From: Baylisascaris procyonis
Taxonomy: Eukaryota; Nematoda; Chromadorea; Rhabditida; Ascarididae
Length of the DNA stretch: 64,000 nucleotides
Reading direction: 5' to 3'
Assembly (NCBI GenBank): GCA_037389465.1
Contig: JAZARR010000159.1
Span: 5,858,501-5,922,500 of the forward strand
The notes beneath the pieces were generated by a model that searched no databases, was not told the DNA's origin, and was given only the letters and a program-made list of their open reading frames with translations. Shown here piece by piece: positions 26,101 through 39,500 of the stretch. The translations under genes and the position numbers were made by a program. Numbering within the stretch: position 1 is the first letter of the stretch; every line of letters starts with the position of its first letter.

Positions 26101-28110
26101 ATGCATAGAAAAGGAATGAGTCGAATAACGAAAAAAAAGGAAAAAAAAAACGATTTTAATTCATCAAAAATCAAGCGAGAAAAATTATAAAATGCTTAAA
26201 AGCTGTCAGAAAAATATAGAATAAACGCTATGTTGTCATTGAAGCATGACTAAGTGAGATTCTCGATCGACTGAATTATGCATACAAGCAAGAAAGGAAA
26301 AAAAAAAGAAAAAGTTTACTATAGAAAGATTTACGCTCATAAAATTGCACCTTTTGTTTTCAGAAGAATTTAATATTCGAATTGACGTTGAAAAGATTTC
26401 AAAAAAAAAAAAAAAAAGAAATGCTAAAAATTGCACATTTTCCTAAAGACTCGATATCACTACCTCCCAAATGTTCACTACTCTCCAATGTCTAAAGAAC
26501 TATATGTTCAACAGATGCGAACAAAAAATTGCACAAATAGCGGTAAAAAAGCAGCAGACTTGCGAAATTAAAAAAAAAAAGAAGAATATCCTGGAATTAT
26601 AGGAGTGCTATATGTCGATGTCGAAACAAGCTGCTTTCAGGTTTTGAATTTCTTTACATATTCCACATCAATGGTGCACTTTGTGACAGTTACTGAATAC
26701 AAAAAAATTCTATAGTGCACTCGAGTCGTTATGGCAAAGCCAACAAAAATCAAATCCATAAAAACGTCGTTTTTTTTTTTCCTCCTTTTTGAACGCTGAA
26801 CATTTCCGCTTTCATCGAAGCGAGATAAAAGCAATTTTAGGCGTGTTTAGCAAATTCGAAAAAATTTTCCCGTCAAAATGTTTGCATCATTTATTTTCTC
26901 ATCGTTTAGGAATTCGATTTCATAAATAACTTCCATATTCATAATCATTATTTGTTTATTTAACACGATAGAAACTAGAAGTATTCCAATGGCATTTATT
27001 TCTCTCTCTCAATTCAGCTAGCATACTTTCTTGAGCTATGTGCTTTCTACAGCGAATATACTCCTTTCAAATTGCTCAGAAAATGAGCGCTTTTAAATGC
27101 GAATTTTATTAGTTTTCTAAGAATTCTGAATAGTATATGCAAAATAAAAGAAAAAGTTGGAAAACGCTTGATGCAAAATCTATTTTTAAGCATCTATATT
27201 TCCCGTCAGTTTCTTTTTCATTTTTTCTTCTTTTTTTTTTCTGCGTTGAAGGCGAGACTACAATTCGATCTTTTAAGCGGTGGTAATATATCATAGTCAT
27301 CTCAACCGTCATTAAGTAGGAAGCCTCAAAAAGAAGCACTGTCGCCTTTAGCAACCGTTTAATTCGACATCTGCAAATAATCAATAATTTCTTGCTGTCT
27401 AAAATTGGTTACGGTTAATTCCCATGAAAAAGTATTCTATTCTTTGCTTACACCTCAAATATCATTAATAAAAGCATTATCCACTAATACGAGAACTAGT
27501 GGACATTCTACCAGTCCCACTTGAAGCACTCATATTTCCAATGTTGCTAGAAAACTACCATCCTTCAACCTGGAAGGAAAAAAAAAATTTGTCTGGTAGG
27601 TGTCCTGTTGATTTCCTAAATTACCTTGTGCACGTATAAATAGACACCTGTAAAGCATCAAATCGTACCTAATGAAAATACATTTCACGTATAACATATG
27701 CAAATATCTGTTGAAATTAAAGTTTGCCGATGTCTAATGAACTTAAAAAACCGACCACAACTTGAGTAAATGTGAATTTGAAAAGGTTTTCTTGCAAAAT
27801 ATGCAAAAGCCAATCACAAAATAAGCGCTATACTCATATAATTGCCACTGCAAACAAACAATGAGCAATGATGAAAAAAAAAAAAAAAACTTTTTCCAGA
27901 GGAAATACAATGTGAAGCATTTAATGCTGATATAAAATAGCAAAAAACGCCAATCTTCGATGCGAATGAATATAGTACAATTTTCGTAATTCATTTAGTG
28001 AAAAAGGTTAAGTTTGATGTGAAAAGTTCGATGCAAAAAGATTAGAAAATATTCAAGTGGAAAAAACAGTTTGAGTGCAATGATTGCAAATAGACATCAT
28101 TAAAAATTCC

Positions 28111-28134
28111 ACCGGTTAAACCGGTTTGACCGGT
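28111..28134. promoter_or_regulatory. Three ACCGGT motifs at exact 9-base spacing
   Basis: ACCGGT occurs at 28111, 28120 and 28129. The central one sits in AAACCGGTTT, which matches the known Grainyhead/CP2-family binding site (AACCGGTT). A 9-base period puts successive sites slightly less than one helical turn apart. Regulatory function is inference. Confidence 0.35.
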
Positions 28135-29439
28135 CTACTTTTTGTCTATCAGACGCAATAGATAGATGTTGGAAAATTAGTGATGAAAGACCCCAGCTGT
28201 TGACACTCGAAAGCTGAAAATTAAAACATATAGTCAAATAGGTTTGAGTGGTTGAATTTTACAGGTGTAATAATAGGTGGCATCAGACTCTACGATAAAG
28301 CAATATTATGAAGGAAGTGGTAATGTAAAGAAAATTTCGAGTAAAAGAGTAGTGTTTTCTGCGAGAATTACTCATAAACGATAAAAAATTGGATGAGTGC
28401 CTTTTAGTGAAATGTAGGAAGACATCAGTACGAACACATTGACTGCAATCTTAATACACAGCAGTATTCGTATTAGCAGTAAGAACGCATCTTATTTGTA
28501 TCGATCTAAGAAACCAAGCAATTACTTTCATATGTAACATATGCAACATTTCTCTCCTCCCTCTTCCCCCCCCCCCCCCACCTCTCCCGCTCCACCCCTC
28601 CCTCGTCATCTCGCACAGCACAGAGTAATCAAATCATCAAAGCATTTTCGTCGTTTCATTTCCCCACTGCTAAATCACCATGATATATTCAGGAGTGAGT
28701 AACATAGTATTGCATGTTCATAATCACGGAACTACACCGCTTATTTATATAAACGTTTTTGGGCATAAGTGGTTAAACCTCTGATGTGTGTGTTTAAAAC
28801 CTAAAGACTGCAAGCTCAGTTTTCATTTCGGGCAACTGTTTAAACAAGCATTGATTGCGGCATAAAACGAAAGGCAGCAAATCGGTCATCGTCATGTTTA
28901 CAGAAAAATTGCAAACACCAATGAGATCAGTGGATATTAGATCGATTATTGACTCAAACTGAATGCACGTGTAATCATTCAAGACATCGTAATGAGAGAT
29001 TAACTAAATCAGTGATCGTTGATTCATCTCCTTATGAAGATTATGAAAGAAAAAAAAGAAATTACATGTCTGGTCGCTCACTCGTATTCTATACCTAAAC
29101 CAGCCAAATGAAACGCTTGCACCACAACAGTAATCTATTATAGAACTCACTCGAGTAAGCTGTTAAACTTATGCTCAAACTTTAAATGTACCGTCGTCTA
29201 GCACTGCATTCGAAGCATCGAAAAACCCGTAGAAGAAAATAACCAGTGTGCGAATAGGTAACAAAAGGAAACACTGCCAAACTTATACAGTGAAATTACT
29301 ACTGCAAACAACACCTGTAAGACTTCATTTGCAAATAGTAAACGTATGTGAACGATCTAATAAAGCAGTGATTCGGTATGCGAGCAACAAAAAAAAGCAT
29401 GTGTCGTGTTGTGCACAAGTGCAACGAGATAAACGAAAA

Positions 29440-29560
29440 AATGCGCCCCGAACAAGTTAACGCGAACGAGCATGCGACGCGGTCGCTACTGCGGTCGCAA
29501 ACACGTCAACAGCAGCCGTATTTCAACTGGTCGTCGATCGCCGTGCTTTTATTCGACTCT
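29440..29560. other. GC- and CpG-rich patch of unknown role
   Basis: This stretch is far richer in GC and CpG (GCGACGCGGTCGC and similar) than its surroundings. Open frames exist on both strands: on + about 84 codons from 29378; on - a short hydrophobic ATG peptide beginning MLVRVNLFGAHFF near 29474. It could be a promoter or 5' exon, perhaps of the - strand gene further left. Nothing decides this. Confidence 0.25.
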
Positions 29561-31150
29561 AGAATAGTGCTGCAAAAGATGGCAACATTGAATTCTTTTT
29601 TGTTTACATTAGCAAACATAAAACAATGTTAGTTGATCATTCGTGGCACGTATACGTTGTTGATCTAAAAGATGATCCGTTTTTTGCCGTCTATTTGATA
29701 GACTTTTCAAGCGTAAAAACTAACAAGACAAACTAAAGGGAAAAGGTTAGCGCTGCTAAGGTACGGTAAAGTTTCAAAGAATGCTCAGTTTTATACCAGT
29801 TCTTCACACCGGAAAGATGCGTCCATTTCTACTAGAGTTGAGAAATATTTAGGAGAGAATAATAGAGTGAAATTGTTCACCCGGAAAATTACCAACTGTT
29901 CGGAATCATATTGCATATATCAAAACGGCAATCTAATCACAAATTGGACCAACTGTTTCTTGGACAAAGCACCACACTGCGTATAAAAACGACATCCTGA
30001 ACTATCTATGAAATCGCATTCGGAAAATGGTAATACTTCTCGAGTTGCGGAAATGAACGACAGCATATCATTGCCTAGCGCTGAAAATGTTTGATGGATG
30101 GTGCTACACTACAATAGAAACTGTGAGGTGTCGAATTTTTGACAACAATCCCACTTCGAACTGCGGAAAATAATCTCCGAGCAGTTTAACCTCACATCGA
30201 TATGAAGGCTTACTTTTAGTGCTTAGTTTTGATTTTTACTCGGTAAGTGAAGAGTGAGACGTAACATAATAAAGGTACTCATGTATCTAAGGTTCTGCGT
30301 AGAACTTTCTAGGGAGGGCACTTCTTATCTTCAGCGAATCACGAGATATATCAGAGATATAAAAGTTGTTTTTGCGTATTGAGAGCAAACGGAGAGTAGA
30401 GACAGGATGTATCCGCAAGGTTATATAGGTTAAAGTCGTTTGGGGTAATGACTAAAACGTTGTAACGAGCCATCCTCTACATCCAACGTATTTTGTTGGA
30501 AAGGAATTATTGCATAATATTACTCGAACCCAGCGACGTTACTGAGCGGAAAAGTTGAGAGGCCCATGAAGCGGCAGAGCAGCGGAAGATGAGACAGTGG
30601 CTTTGGGAACCGTAACCACATAGCGTGGGGGTACCGATACCATAAGTTTAGAAGGAACGCGCACAGTGCATACCGAGTTGAAATATGCGAGTAGACAGGT
30701 GGAGGGCAGGTAGAAGCTCAGCAGTGTGCAATATACGAAGCAAAAAAATACCCACACTAAATGTACATATACATGGGTAAGTAGTTTTCAAAGGTAATGG
30801 ATTGCGATAAACAGTTTGGATAAATAGGCAATGAAAAATGCTCCAATGAAGTGATCTAATCCTATTATGAGTTAAACGTTGTGAGGAAACGATTGAAAGA
30901 GACATGGAATGCTCTCCAACGTGTGTAAAAACAGCAAATGTAGGAGCGAACGAAACTAAATTCGAAAATATGAAAGCATTATAAGAGCCTAAGGCAAATT
31001 TTTAAACATAACGCATTCACACGAACTGAACACCACTCATAAGTCCAACACATGCTCGGTAAGTTCAGCGCGGTGAATCATTGCGGTATTTACTTTGATA
31101 TCAAGGAGATCTAATTTTGTGGTGCATTCTAAACCTTGGGTAATTCTAGG

Positions 31151-31314
31151 TCACAGGCCATCTTTATGCAGAGTCGGGCTTCCAAAGGAGCCATAATTGA
31201 AAACAACAGTTTGCATTATCATCTGACTCCTTAATGTAAATAACCAGGTGGTGCTGCATCTATCAGTAGCTTGAGCGAACAAACCTTCCTGTATCGCATG
31301 AATTCCAGTGCATT
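31151..31314 (-). CDS. Candidate last exon of an unknown gene
   Basis: Read on the - strand after the acceptor TTTGTTGTAG, 53 codons beginning CTGIHAIQEGLFAQATDRCS end at TGA (31153-31151). The frame stays open upstream to about 31483, so the exon start is a guess. The amino-acid composition is balanced but no family is recognised. The opposite strand is also partly open. Treat as tentative. Confidence 0.35.
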
Positions 31315-32429
31315 CTACAACAAATAAAGTTAGTGAAGCTCCGCCAGGTATATTGTGCATCATAGCAACGATGAGCGAAGTGTTTATAAACAGCTTATTT
31401 TCGCTTTCCCTGTTTACCACATCTTTCCCTCTGTTAACTCTCCTTAATGGTGATTTCTTTTCTAATTTGCATCTCATCTGCATCGTGCAATACGTGTTTT
31501 CAATTCCCTATATAGATAAGCCCGCAAGTAAAAGTGAGCGATTGGTGATGTTTCGAGAGTGACATAAATGAGTTCGATCCTCGGAACCGGATGCACATCC
31601 ACACTGCACACATCGTCGTGATTTTGTTGTAGAATGGTGAATAAAAACACAACGCTTATGAAAAGGTGTTGGGGAGATAAGCTTATAAAAAGGTGTTGGG
31701 GAGGAAATGATTGAAACTGCCATGACTCAAGCAGTCTTCAATGAAAAATTACATCATTTTTGTCTCAGTTTATTTGCGCAACGACATTCGCATCGACGTT
31801 ACCTCGAGGTGTTGGTCGCATTGGTGAATGAATACTGCAGCTGGACTCTGCAAATTAAAAAAAAAAAGAAAAAAAGTGAATCAGAACGGTTGTTTATGTT
31901 GGAAAAACGGAAGACTTCTCTCTCAAAAGAAAAGACTCCAGCGCCTTCCATCTATCTATCTTTGCAAATTCTTGAAAATTTCGAGTGAATCATCACTTGA
32001 TCGAGCCTACATTGAAAATACAAAAGTTCCTCCCACAGCTATTCTCGCTGTACTTTTGAAATCCTATATTAGAAACCTCCTGTTACCTTCCATTCCCCGT
32101 CATAAAAATTTATTTTTCAACTGCTTTTTTCTCTGGAAATATAGGAGCTGAAAGAAGTCTGAAGAACGAAACAATAGCTTTCATTTGTTAGACAAAATTC
32201 AAAAAATATTTGACACATTTGAATGTTTTCTGATTTCTTTGATTGTTAGTTAATATACGAAAGACTCGCATGTCTGCAAGAATAAGAGAAGTGTCGCAAA
32301 TAAATGCGGCAAAAATAAAATGCGGCGGCAGCGAGGGCTAAGCGGGGGATAGCTTCGCACTAAGGAAGACAAAGACAAAGGCATGAGATGACGAGTTAAA
32401 TACACTTGTCTGGAATAACAACAAGGGGA

Positions 32430-32475
32430 GGAAACATAGAATCTTCTCACAGCAGTGTGGCGATTCTATGTTTCC
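32430..32475. repeat. 14-bp perfect inverted repeat (hairpin)
   Basis: GGAAACATAGAATC (32430-32443) is exactly complementary to GATTCTATGTTTCC (32462-32475). Inside the 18-base loop, CACA and TGTG can pair as well, and just outside GGGG faces CCC. A second perfect hairpin follows 16 bases later. Confidence 0.85.
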
Positions 32476-32490
32476 ATTCCCATCAAATCT

Positions 32491-32517
32491 CCAGCGAAAT
32501 CTCAGTTATTTCGCTGG
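32491..32517. repeat. 10-bp perfect inverted repeat (hairpin)
   Basis: CCAGCGAAAT (32491-32500) pairs exactly with ATTTCGCTGG (32508-32517) around a 7-base loop CTCAGTT. It lies directly beside the larger hairpin at 32430-32475. Confidence 0.85.
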
Positions 32518-32519
32518 AA

Positions 32520-35500
32520 TTTTGCTATGACTTTCGCACTTTACGCGACAAGAAGCGCAAAGGTTGATAAAAGAGGAGCGTAAAGGTAAACGGCAAGTGG
32601 GAACACATAAAAGGTGAAGTGGCAAGTGGAAGTGCATGAAAGCAGTGTCTGCTATACAGATAAGAATAGAGGGGGAAAGTGCGAGGGAAGGTGGCATTCT
32701 AGTACTTGCTGAGACCGCTCATTGGATGGGTGGTAACGCGAGCGAGTTGCGACAAGCAAGCGATTGAAGGTATGCAGTTTCAATTTGGGAATCTTCAACG
32801 CCTTCCTTCCCTCTTCAGTTATGTTCGCTATCGGCACCTGGCCATCACTTTACTCCGCTCCGGTTCTCCTCATACACAACTACAACACAGGGCGCACCCA
32901 AAACGAAGCGTGTATAGAGGAAAATGCATATTCCATGAAAGCATCCATCTCCATAACCTGGCATTTAAAGTTTCCTTCACCTCATCATTTTCAAATACGG
33001 TTCTTGAAATTTTTTATTCACAGGTTGCAAAGCAAGCGAAAGCACATATGTTGTTTATCGAAAAAAAAAGACTAATTTAAAACTACACAGCAATATTTCT
33101 TGGCAAATGTGTATGGGGCATAAAGGTAATATTGCTCTTTTTCCCCTTTCACTTTCTCTTTGTTTGCAAAAAAAAAGTTTTCGCTGCATGACAAATCCAT
33201 ACCACAATACAGAGGATTTAATAAGATCGAAAAGTTTCACCTACTACACTTGTTCGGTGGTGTAGCTTTCAGAGAGATGAAAATTCTTATTCAAAATCCA
33301 TGAGAATAGGAAAGGAATGGGTTGAAGTGAAGTGTTACTTTTATCGGCTCTTCACTTACTTTAAACTGATAAACTCTAAATGCTTTTCAAACGATATGAC
33401 ACCGCTATTCGGCATTTAAATTCATTTCGAACGCACTTAGTTTGAAGGAAAAATCTCTTACTTCTACCAGAAAGTGACCTTTTTTTCTTTGCACCTAATA
33501 ACGGAAGTAGCCTTGGGACGAAAACCTTACGTTTGGAAATTTGAAGCAAATAAATTGCGCGTAGTTGTACACTTGCATCTTAATTAAGCAGCATAGGCGA
33601 ACAGAGCAGTTTCTATGGTGTTCCCTTTTTCGTCACTTCTTTCAAAATCGTTTTTCGCCACTTCATTTAAAACTGCACTCGGTTTTGTGCCTAATTTTCC
33701 TGGTCAAACTTCTCCAACCTTTGGTGACATTATCAACATTCGTATTCCCTACTTTTGACATAAAATTTCGGCCGGAAATCGCCAATATTTCATAACCGAG
33801 TTTTTCAAAAATTTCGAGAAATTTCTATAAATTCTTTGAAAATTTCAGGGAAAAAAGCAAAAATTTCGACAAAAAATGAAAACATAGTCATAGTTCACTT
33901 TTCAGTGAACGATATTAAGCAACCAAATGGTCACCAGTTTTATCATAGCGCCACTACGAGACCGATATAATTCTCTTTTTTTTTGCTTTATGTTTACTTT
34001 TTTTTTTTGATGCGACCGTTGGATCATATTGTGCTGCGTAAAGCACGTGTATTTTCTCACGTTACAAAAAACATTCACAGCTTTCAGTAATTTCTTTTGT
34101 CGTTTTTTCAATATCTAAGCAATGAGATATGCGAATGTGCCCACTCGAGCATGCAAAAAAAACGACATGAACGCGATCAAAAGCTTCTTCGTGCCTCACA
34201 ATAATGCGCTCAAAAAGTTGTTACATAGCATAACCTCTATGCGGCCATCTTTTACGAATTTCAAATTCTGCAGTAATACCATAAACTATACATAAAGTAT
34301 TACATATGAGGCGAATATTATTTACTAACCTTATGCATATATTCGATTTTCACGAATAAAATATCGATTCGAATTTCCCTAGTGCGTGTTTAGATGGGTG
34401 ACCTAAACGAGATGAACAAAAATGACGGAACAATTTAATTGCAAGGGCACATTATCTATGATAGATTATAATAGAACTGAATTCGCTTATTATCCAACTC
34501 AAGGATTTTGATTTTGAGCTGAAAAATTCAAATTCATCCGTAAGCTTAATATTTAAAGGAGTTAAATTATGTGCGAACCTTAATTATTACTGGTTGCTTC
34601 TCAAAAGCAATCATTTTGAAAACTAACAATTACTAATATCGAAATTGCATTTGTGACCAGATATGGCACAGGATAGTAGGGTAAATTTTACTCTAGGTAG
34701 AACTGCTCTCCCGCTTAAACATTTATCATGCGTCGTTGAGAGAAATTCTTTCTAATAAAAAATTTCAACATTTCTGAGAGGTGATTGACTTCTCATGAAT
34801 ATGATATTCTTTTATAATTCATTCTGCGTTTAAAGCTAGAGATCGCACTATCATATTTGAAATCCCTCAATGAGAGAGGGCGAAAAAATTAGAGGAAAAC
34901 GAACGAATATGGGATAGATGGTTAGACGTATATTTAGATTCCGTGAAACGAGGGAATTGCACACAAACATGAGGAGCCCTGCTTTTCAGGGCGAATTGAG
35001 AGCAATAAAAACTTTAAAAAAAGCCGTCAACTGCAACAAACCAATAACCGGTTTCACGGAACATTTGTGAGACTATTGTATAGCGTATTCAATAAGGAGC
35101 AAGCATATGCGATAAGTTGTATTCAAATGTATTGCTGCTCTCCCTTATTACAAAATCTTTTCGCTATTTTATCATCAGTATGAAACTCTTCAAACAGCCG
35201 AGCTTGAATTTGCTTTAGGAATAATATTTCTAGAACATTCATTCAAACCATTTCATCTTTATCTCTTCTTTCATCGTCTCGTTGGTTTTCTTACTCAATG
35301 CAACTGCCTTATGAAGGAATTATGAATAGGCAGATATTTCTTGAATTTATGCGAATTTGCAACATCGCGTCGAGTGTTGGAATCTATCCATTGAAGATTA
35401 ACTACTTTGGACGTCCACTGCGCCTCTTCTTTATATGATATCCTTGAATCGACTATTCAAGAAACAACAAATTCAACTACGGTTTAGGATGTGAGAATAG

Positions 35501-36500
35501 CGTAATAACCACTGTCATTGAACAACTCTCTAGTGGCAACATTATTAACTGCTTTGGACGTCCACTGCGCCTCTTCTTTATATGATATCCTTGAATCGAC
35601 TATCCTTACAGCACGACAGAACTCATCATGTAACTCCCCTTATTGAGAGGGGATGACATTTGATTTCAACTTGAAATTTTCAAATTTCCTGACTCATAAA
35701 GTCAGATCTGATCGAATAGGCGCTCATATAATGTGATCTTAAAAACACTGATTTACTGAAAATTCATAAAACGGGGCTGTGCAGTGCTTACATGATTTCA
35801 ATTCCAAGATGTTCGGTATTCCCGTGAGAAACATTGAGTTCAGTTTGTAGCTCTCAAATTTCAAGATCTTTGAGGAGTGAATAGCAATCAGACGGTAAGC
35901 AAATACAGGGAAGAATTGAAAACTTTGGAACCTTTCAAAAGACCGTTTGCAGACACATATTTTTGATGCTCTTTCAAGTCAAATTATCAAATTACCAAAT
36001 GTTGTACGGTTTCCGGGTTGCTGAAAGAGTGCCACTCTAAGCGAATTTTACACTCAGACTTCAACTTAAAAGTGTAAAAACTGATCATTGAGAAACTGCC
36101 AATGAAAAAGCGGTAATGAGAATGAAAAAAAACAGCAAATTCAAAAATGCACTCGCGAAGCATTACAAAATAAGCAGACGGGGTATGCGGATACATACAT
36201 AGATGGCTTGAATTTTCTACACCTTCATGTTCAGCTCATATTTTTTACATTTTCTTTTGTGTTTGCTTTTATAAAATGTTTTATAGTAAATATGAGTAAA
36301 TGGCATGGGTGTGAGTGGAATTTTTTGGCTTGAATGAGCAATTGGTAGAGGCAAACAAGCTCATTATTTGCATTTAGGCGTGGAATGAGCAGCAACTTTG
36401 AGAAAACAAACAAGTGCCGAACTAAGCGGAGAAGAGTGACAAAGATGTGAACGACTTGCATTTAGTCGCTGCAATTCTGCTCAACAGAACAGCGAGTTTT
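32520..36500. other. No supported gene
   Basis: AT-rich sequence with short open frames and poly-A/T runs. The only structure I can support is the direct repeat at 35397-35604. Confidence 0.4.
35397..35604. repeat. 61-base direct repeat, 147-base offset
   Basis: The segment 35397-35457 recurs at 35544-35604 with about two mismatches. The shared core includes TTTGGACGTCCACTGCGCC followed by TCTTCTTTATATGATATCC and TTGAATCGAC. Flanks differ, apart from a short GCAACAT upstream of both. On the - strand the repeat is open and reads SYKEEAQWTSK, but I see no exon signals. Confidence 0.9.
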
Positions 36501-36503
36501 ATT
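36498..36503 (-). promoter_or_regulatory. Poly(A) signal AATAAA
   Basis: AATAAA on the - strand, a few bases after the stop codon at 36511-36509. A very short 3' UTR of this kind is common in nematodes. Confidence 0.5.
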
Positions 36504-36508
36504 TGCTG

Positions 36509-39500
36509 TCAAAAGTAATGAAATGCGCACAAAAAGTAAAAATCCGACCGCTCGTGGAAATCTGCAAAAGAATTCTTTTGTCAAGCAAGCTAGCCGGCTC
36601 AAAAATGCAAAATTTTGCATATTTAAATCACCGCAGCTGTTTCTGAATTTAACGGATCAACTTGGAAAGTGATATTGGCTGCGGTCTTATGATCTTTAGT
36701 ATATTCATAAAATTCTGTGACTCTCGCTTTTGCGTTTGACAGATTTGTTATTAGTAGTGAGGCAGATTTAGGCAGATACATTCATACACATAAAAATTGT
36801 GCTGTCATCATAAACCTTGTGAATCCGAATATGCGAAAACACAGAAGAAACTGAGTCGCTAATATTGGCCGCGAAAAATGGACTCGGTTGTGTGAAAGTG
36901 CCTACCATTCATACGCTCTGCCATGCAGATGCCGTTGAAGACGAAGCGCTTCCTCGACAAAACAACACCAAAATGTTGTAGCTGGATTAGTAAAATATCT
37001 TTGCATAAGAGAGAGCGGCGGGTTTGAAAAACAACCACAACAATTGAAACTTAGAGCGATATTTTACAAGCGGAATCCTCCGGCATTTAGTTAACGAAAT
37101 AATTACGACAACATACGATAGAAAACATAGTATATTGCAAATTTTATCAAAATACAACGGCAATAATATCATGAAAACGCGTCTTTTTGTGTTCGCTCAG
37201 GTATAGAAGCATGTCGTTGGCGATACGTCTCCAGAAAATATTGCTGATAGCGAAATTATTCGCCACTTTTACTTCAATCTGCAATTGTCCCTTATAAGCA
37301 GAATGGCAATAAAAACGATACACTAACTCAAGCTAAAATTTCAGAGTTGTACTTATATCCATTGCAGGAAGAAATATGTTTGTTACGGTCAGTCAAAAAT
37401 CAAAGTCTAAAAATTTTCCTACGGTTCTCTTTTTTAACGCCGCGCAAATGAGCGTTTCACCTCTACGAAGCTAGTAATAGCTCGCTGTATGATTTATGGG
37501 AAATTTAGGTTAGTTCAGAAGGTTGAGGGACATTGTTGAGAAGCGTTGTTTCTGTTATAACCATATGCCAAATTATACTGAAATATAAAACATATAAGAG
37601 AGCAAATTATGTGCATTATGTGCCATCTAAAGTTATACTCTCTTGTCTAGTGCTACAATATATAGCACTACACCTGATCTTTCCTGCAATCTACCTGAAT
37701 TAAACCTACTTTTGATTCATAAATATGCATTGATGCTTTACTATACTGCACAATGTAGTGTGTTACACCTTACCTTATGGCTTCTCTAAATAATTGCGCA
37801 AAAAACTTCGCCTTCAAAAAAGCAGTTTTTGCAAGTTTTTTCCTGTCTTTCCGCATCAATGCCCTGTTTTATTCTCCTATATTTTCGGAAGTGAATTGAG
37901 AAACTCGCGTGGAACTAGTTTTTGTACATTCAAATTATAATAGTCTGTGAATTTCAGAAACAATTCCACTGATACGAACAAAATCCTTCCTATGTGCTGA
38001 ATATTTGCCTGAAATGTTAGAATTTATAAACAACTGTTCTTTCTCAAAAATGATAAGTAATAGGTGATGCCGTGATATGCCACTTTTCTATCGAGCCACG
38101 AAATAAATTGATTACCTTAATATTCCAGTACGAACTAACAACGTGCCACAAAAGTTAGAGCAATATTTACGTTTGCTTTCCGCTCATCTAACCAACAACT
38201 CAGCATTAAATGTTACCAACGAAAAGCAGAAATGATGAAATCATATTTTTGTGGATCCATCAGCTCATGCACATTTTCTTCGAAAGATTGGTTTTTTCTG
38301 TAATGCAAAAAGGAAATTGCCTTGGCTTATCTCATTATTCAACTCCTCTCGAAATTGATGGAACAAAACGAAAGATTGTAGAACAGGGTAATTACTTGGA
38401 ACTAAGCTGGTTGCACAAAAAAAAAACGGACAAACGTGTTCATAAACACATCAATAGATTCTACATTGCCATAGTTGCAAAGACATTTGTAAAGACACTC
38501 ACGAAGCGAATGGAAATGATGAATCATCTAATAAAAAAACTTTTCAATGAAGCTACCCGCTCTACTAAACTCGAAACCTAGAATTCGTTCTAGGACCGCA
38601 CTCGATCGACGTCAGAATTAATCCTACTGCATACGGTTATTAGCCTTGACCGTTATTGCGCTCATAGTTTCTATTTACTTAACTCGCAATTTATGCTTAC
38701 GATGAGATAGCGGAAAAATGGACTTATTTTTCACAAAAATTTCCCACTTTCCTCAGGCAGTCTCTGAGATGAAGCATATTTTAAGTGTTGTTAAAGATCC
38801 TCCTCAGAATATGTTATATTATACTTCATCCATTTTCTTTTATTACACGCCACCCACATTATGCTATATTACTGAGCCTTAAAATACACTTGTACAATAC
38901 TACTTTTCTCGCTAAAAGCTATAATATTGTACCATAGCACAGTATAGTGTTGAAGATTAAGTGTAGTTTATTGGATATGGAAAATGTCATTTCAGTCAAG
39001 ACAGTAATGAAGTTGTTGAATAGTACCGTTATAAAATATGGAGTTGTACTCCGTGGATGAGTAGTGTCAGTCTTGCCTACTACCACACCGTTCTCATCGT
39101 GATAGCGAACACCATCGAAGCCAAAAAAATCACCGAACTCCTCGAGCAGCGTTGAATTCATCTCATAGACAATCGTTATTCGGTGCGCATCATTCAACGC
39201 AACGTTCTCTCTCTTGAACGCTGCTATTACCTGCAGCTATGATGATGAAAGATACGCATACGTTTACCTCAATCGAGCCCTAGTGACTATCCTTCTAGAT
39301 TCCACTTGAGAGGGGATTGAAAACAATATAAACTTCGTACTTGAATTCACATGTGCATTCTATGGCAGTTATATAAGTGAATCGTCAAACAAAGAATTGT
39401 TGAAATATAAAATTCAATTTTTTTTCGTACTCTTAGAGATCTAGATCTATTAGCAACTTTGGGTGAGTATCTTGTTCTCTTTCTCTGTAATTTCATATAA

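Larger units (their letters stand above)
23110..31150. other. Large gene-poor region
   Basis: About 8 kb without a supported exon. It contains poly-A/T and poly-C runs (for example about 28567-28579), a trio of ACCGGT hexamers at 28111-28134, and a GC-rich, CpG-rich patch at about 29440-29560. A Pro-rich open frame on - (23355-23170) and a - frame ending at 30539 (VPSKLMVSVPPRYVVTVPKA) look partly protein-like but lack a convincing splice framework. Confidence 0.4.

Noticed and set aside
31131..31150. Second SL1-like sequence on the - strand (CTTGGGTAATT)
   Set aside because: Only 11 contiguous bases match the reverse complement of SL1; further matching needs gaps. That length is expected now and then by chance.
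38210..38581. 123-codon + strand frame
   Set aside because: Long for the region but AT-rich, with no recognised motif. It sits inside the proposed second intron of the - strand gene at 36.5-39.9 kb. It could be a decayed element, but I cannot support it.
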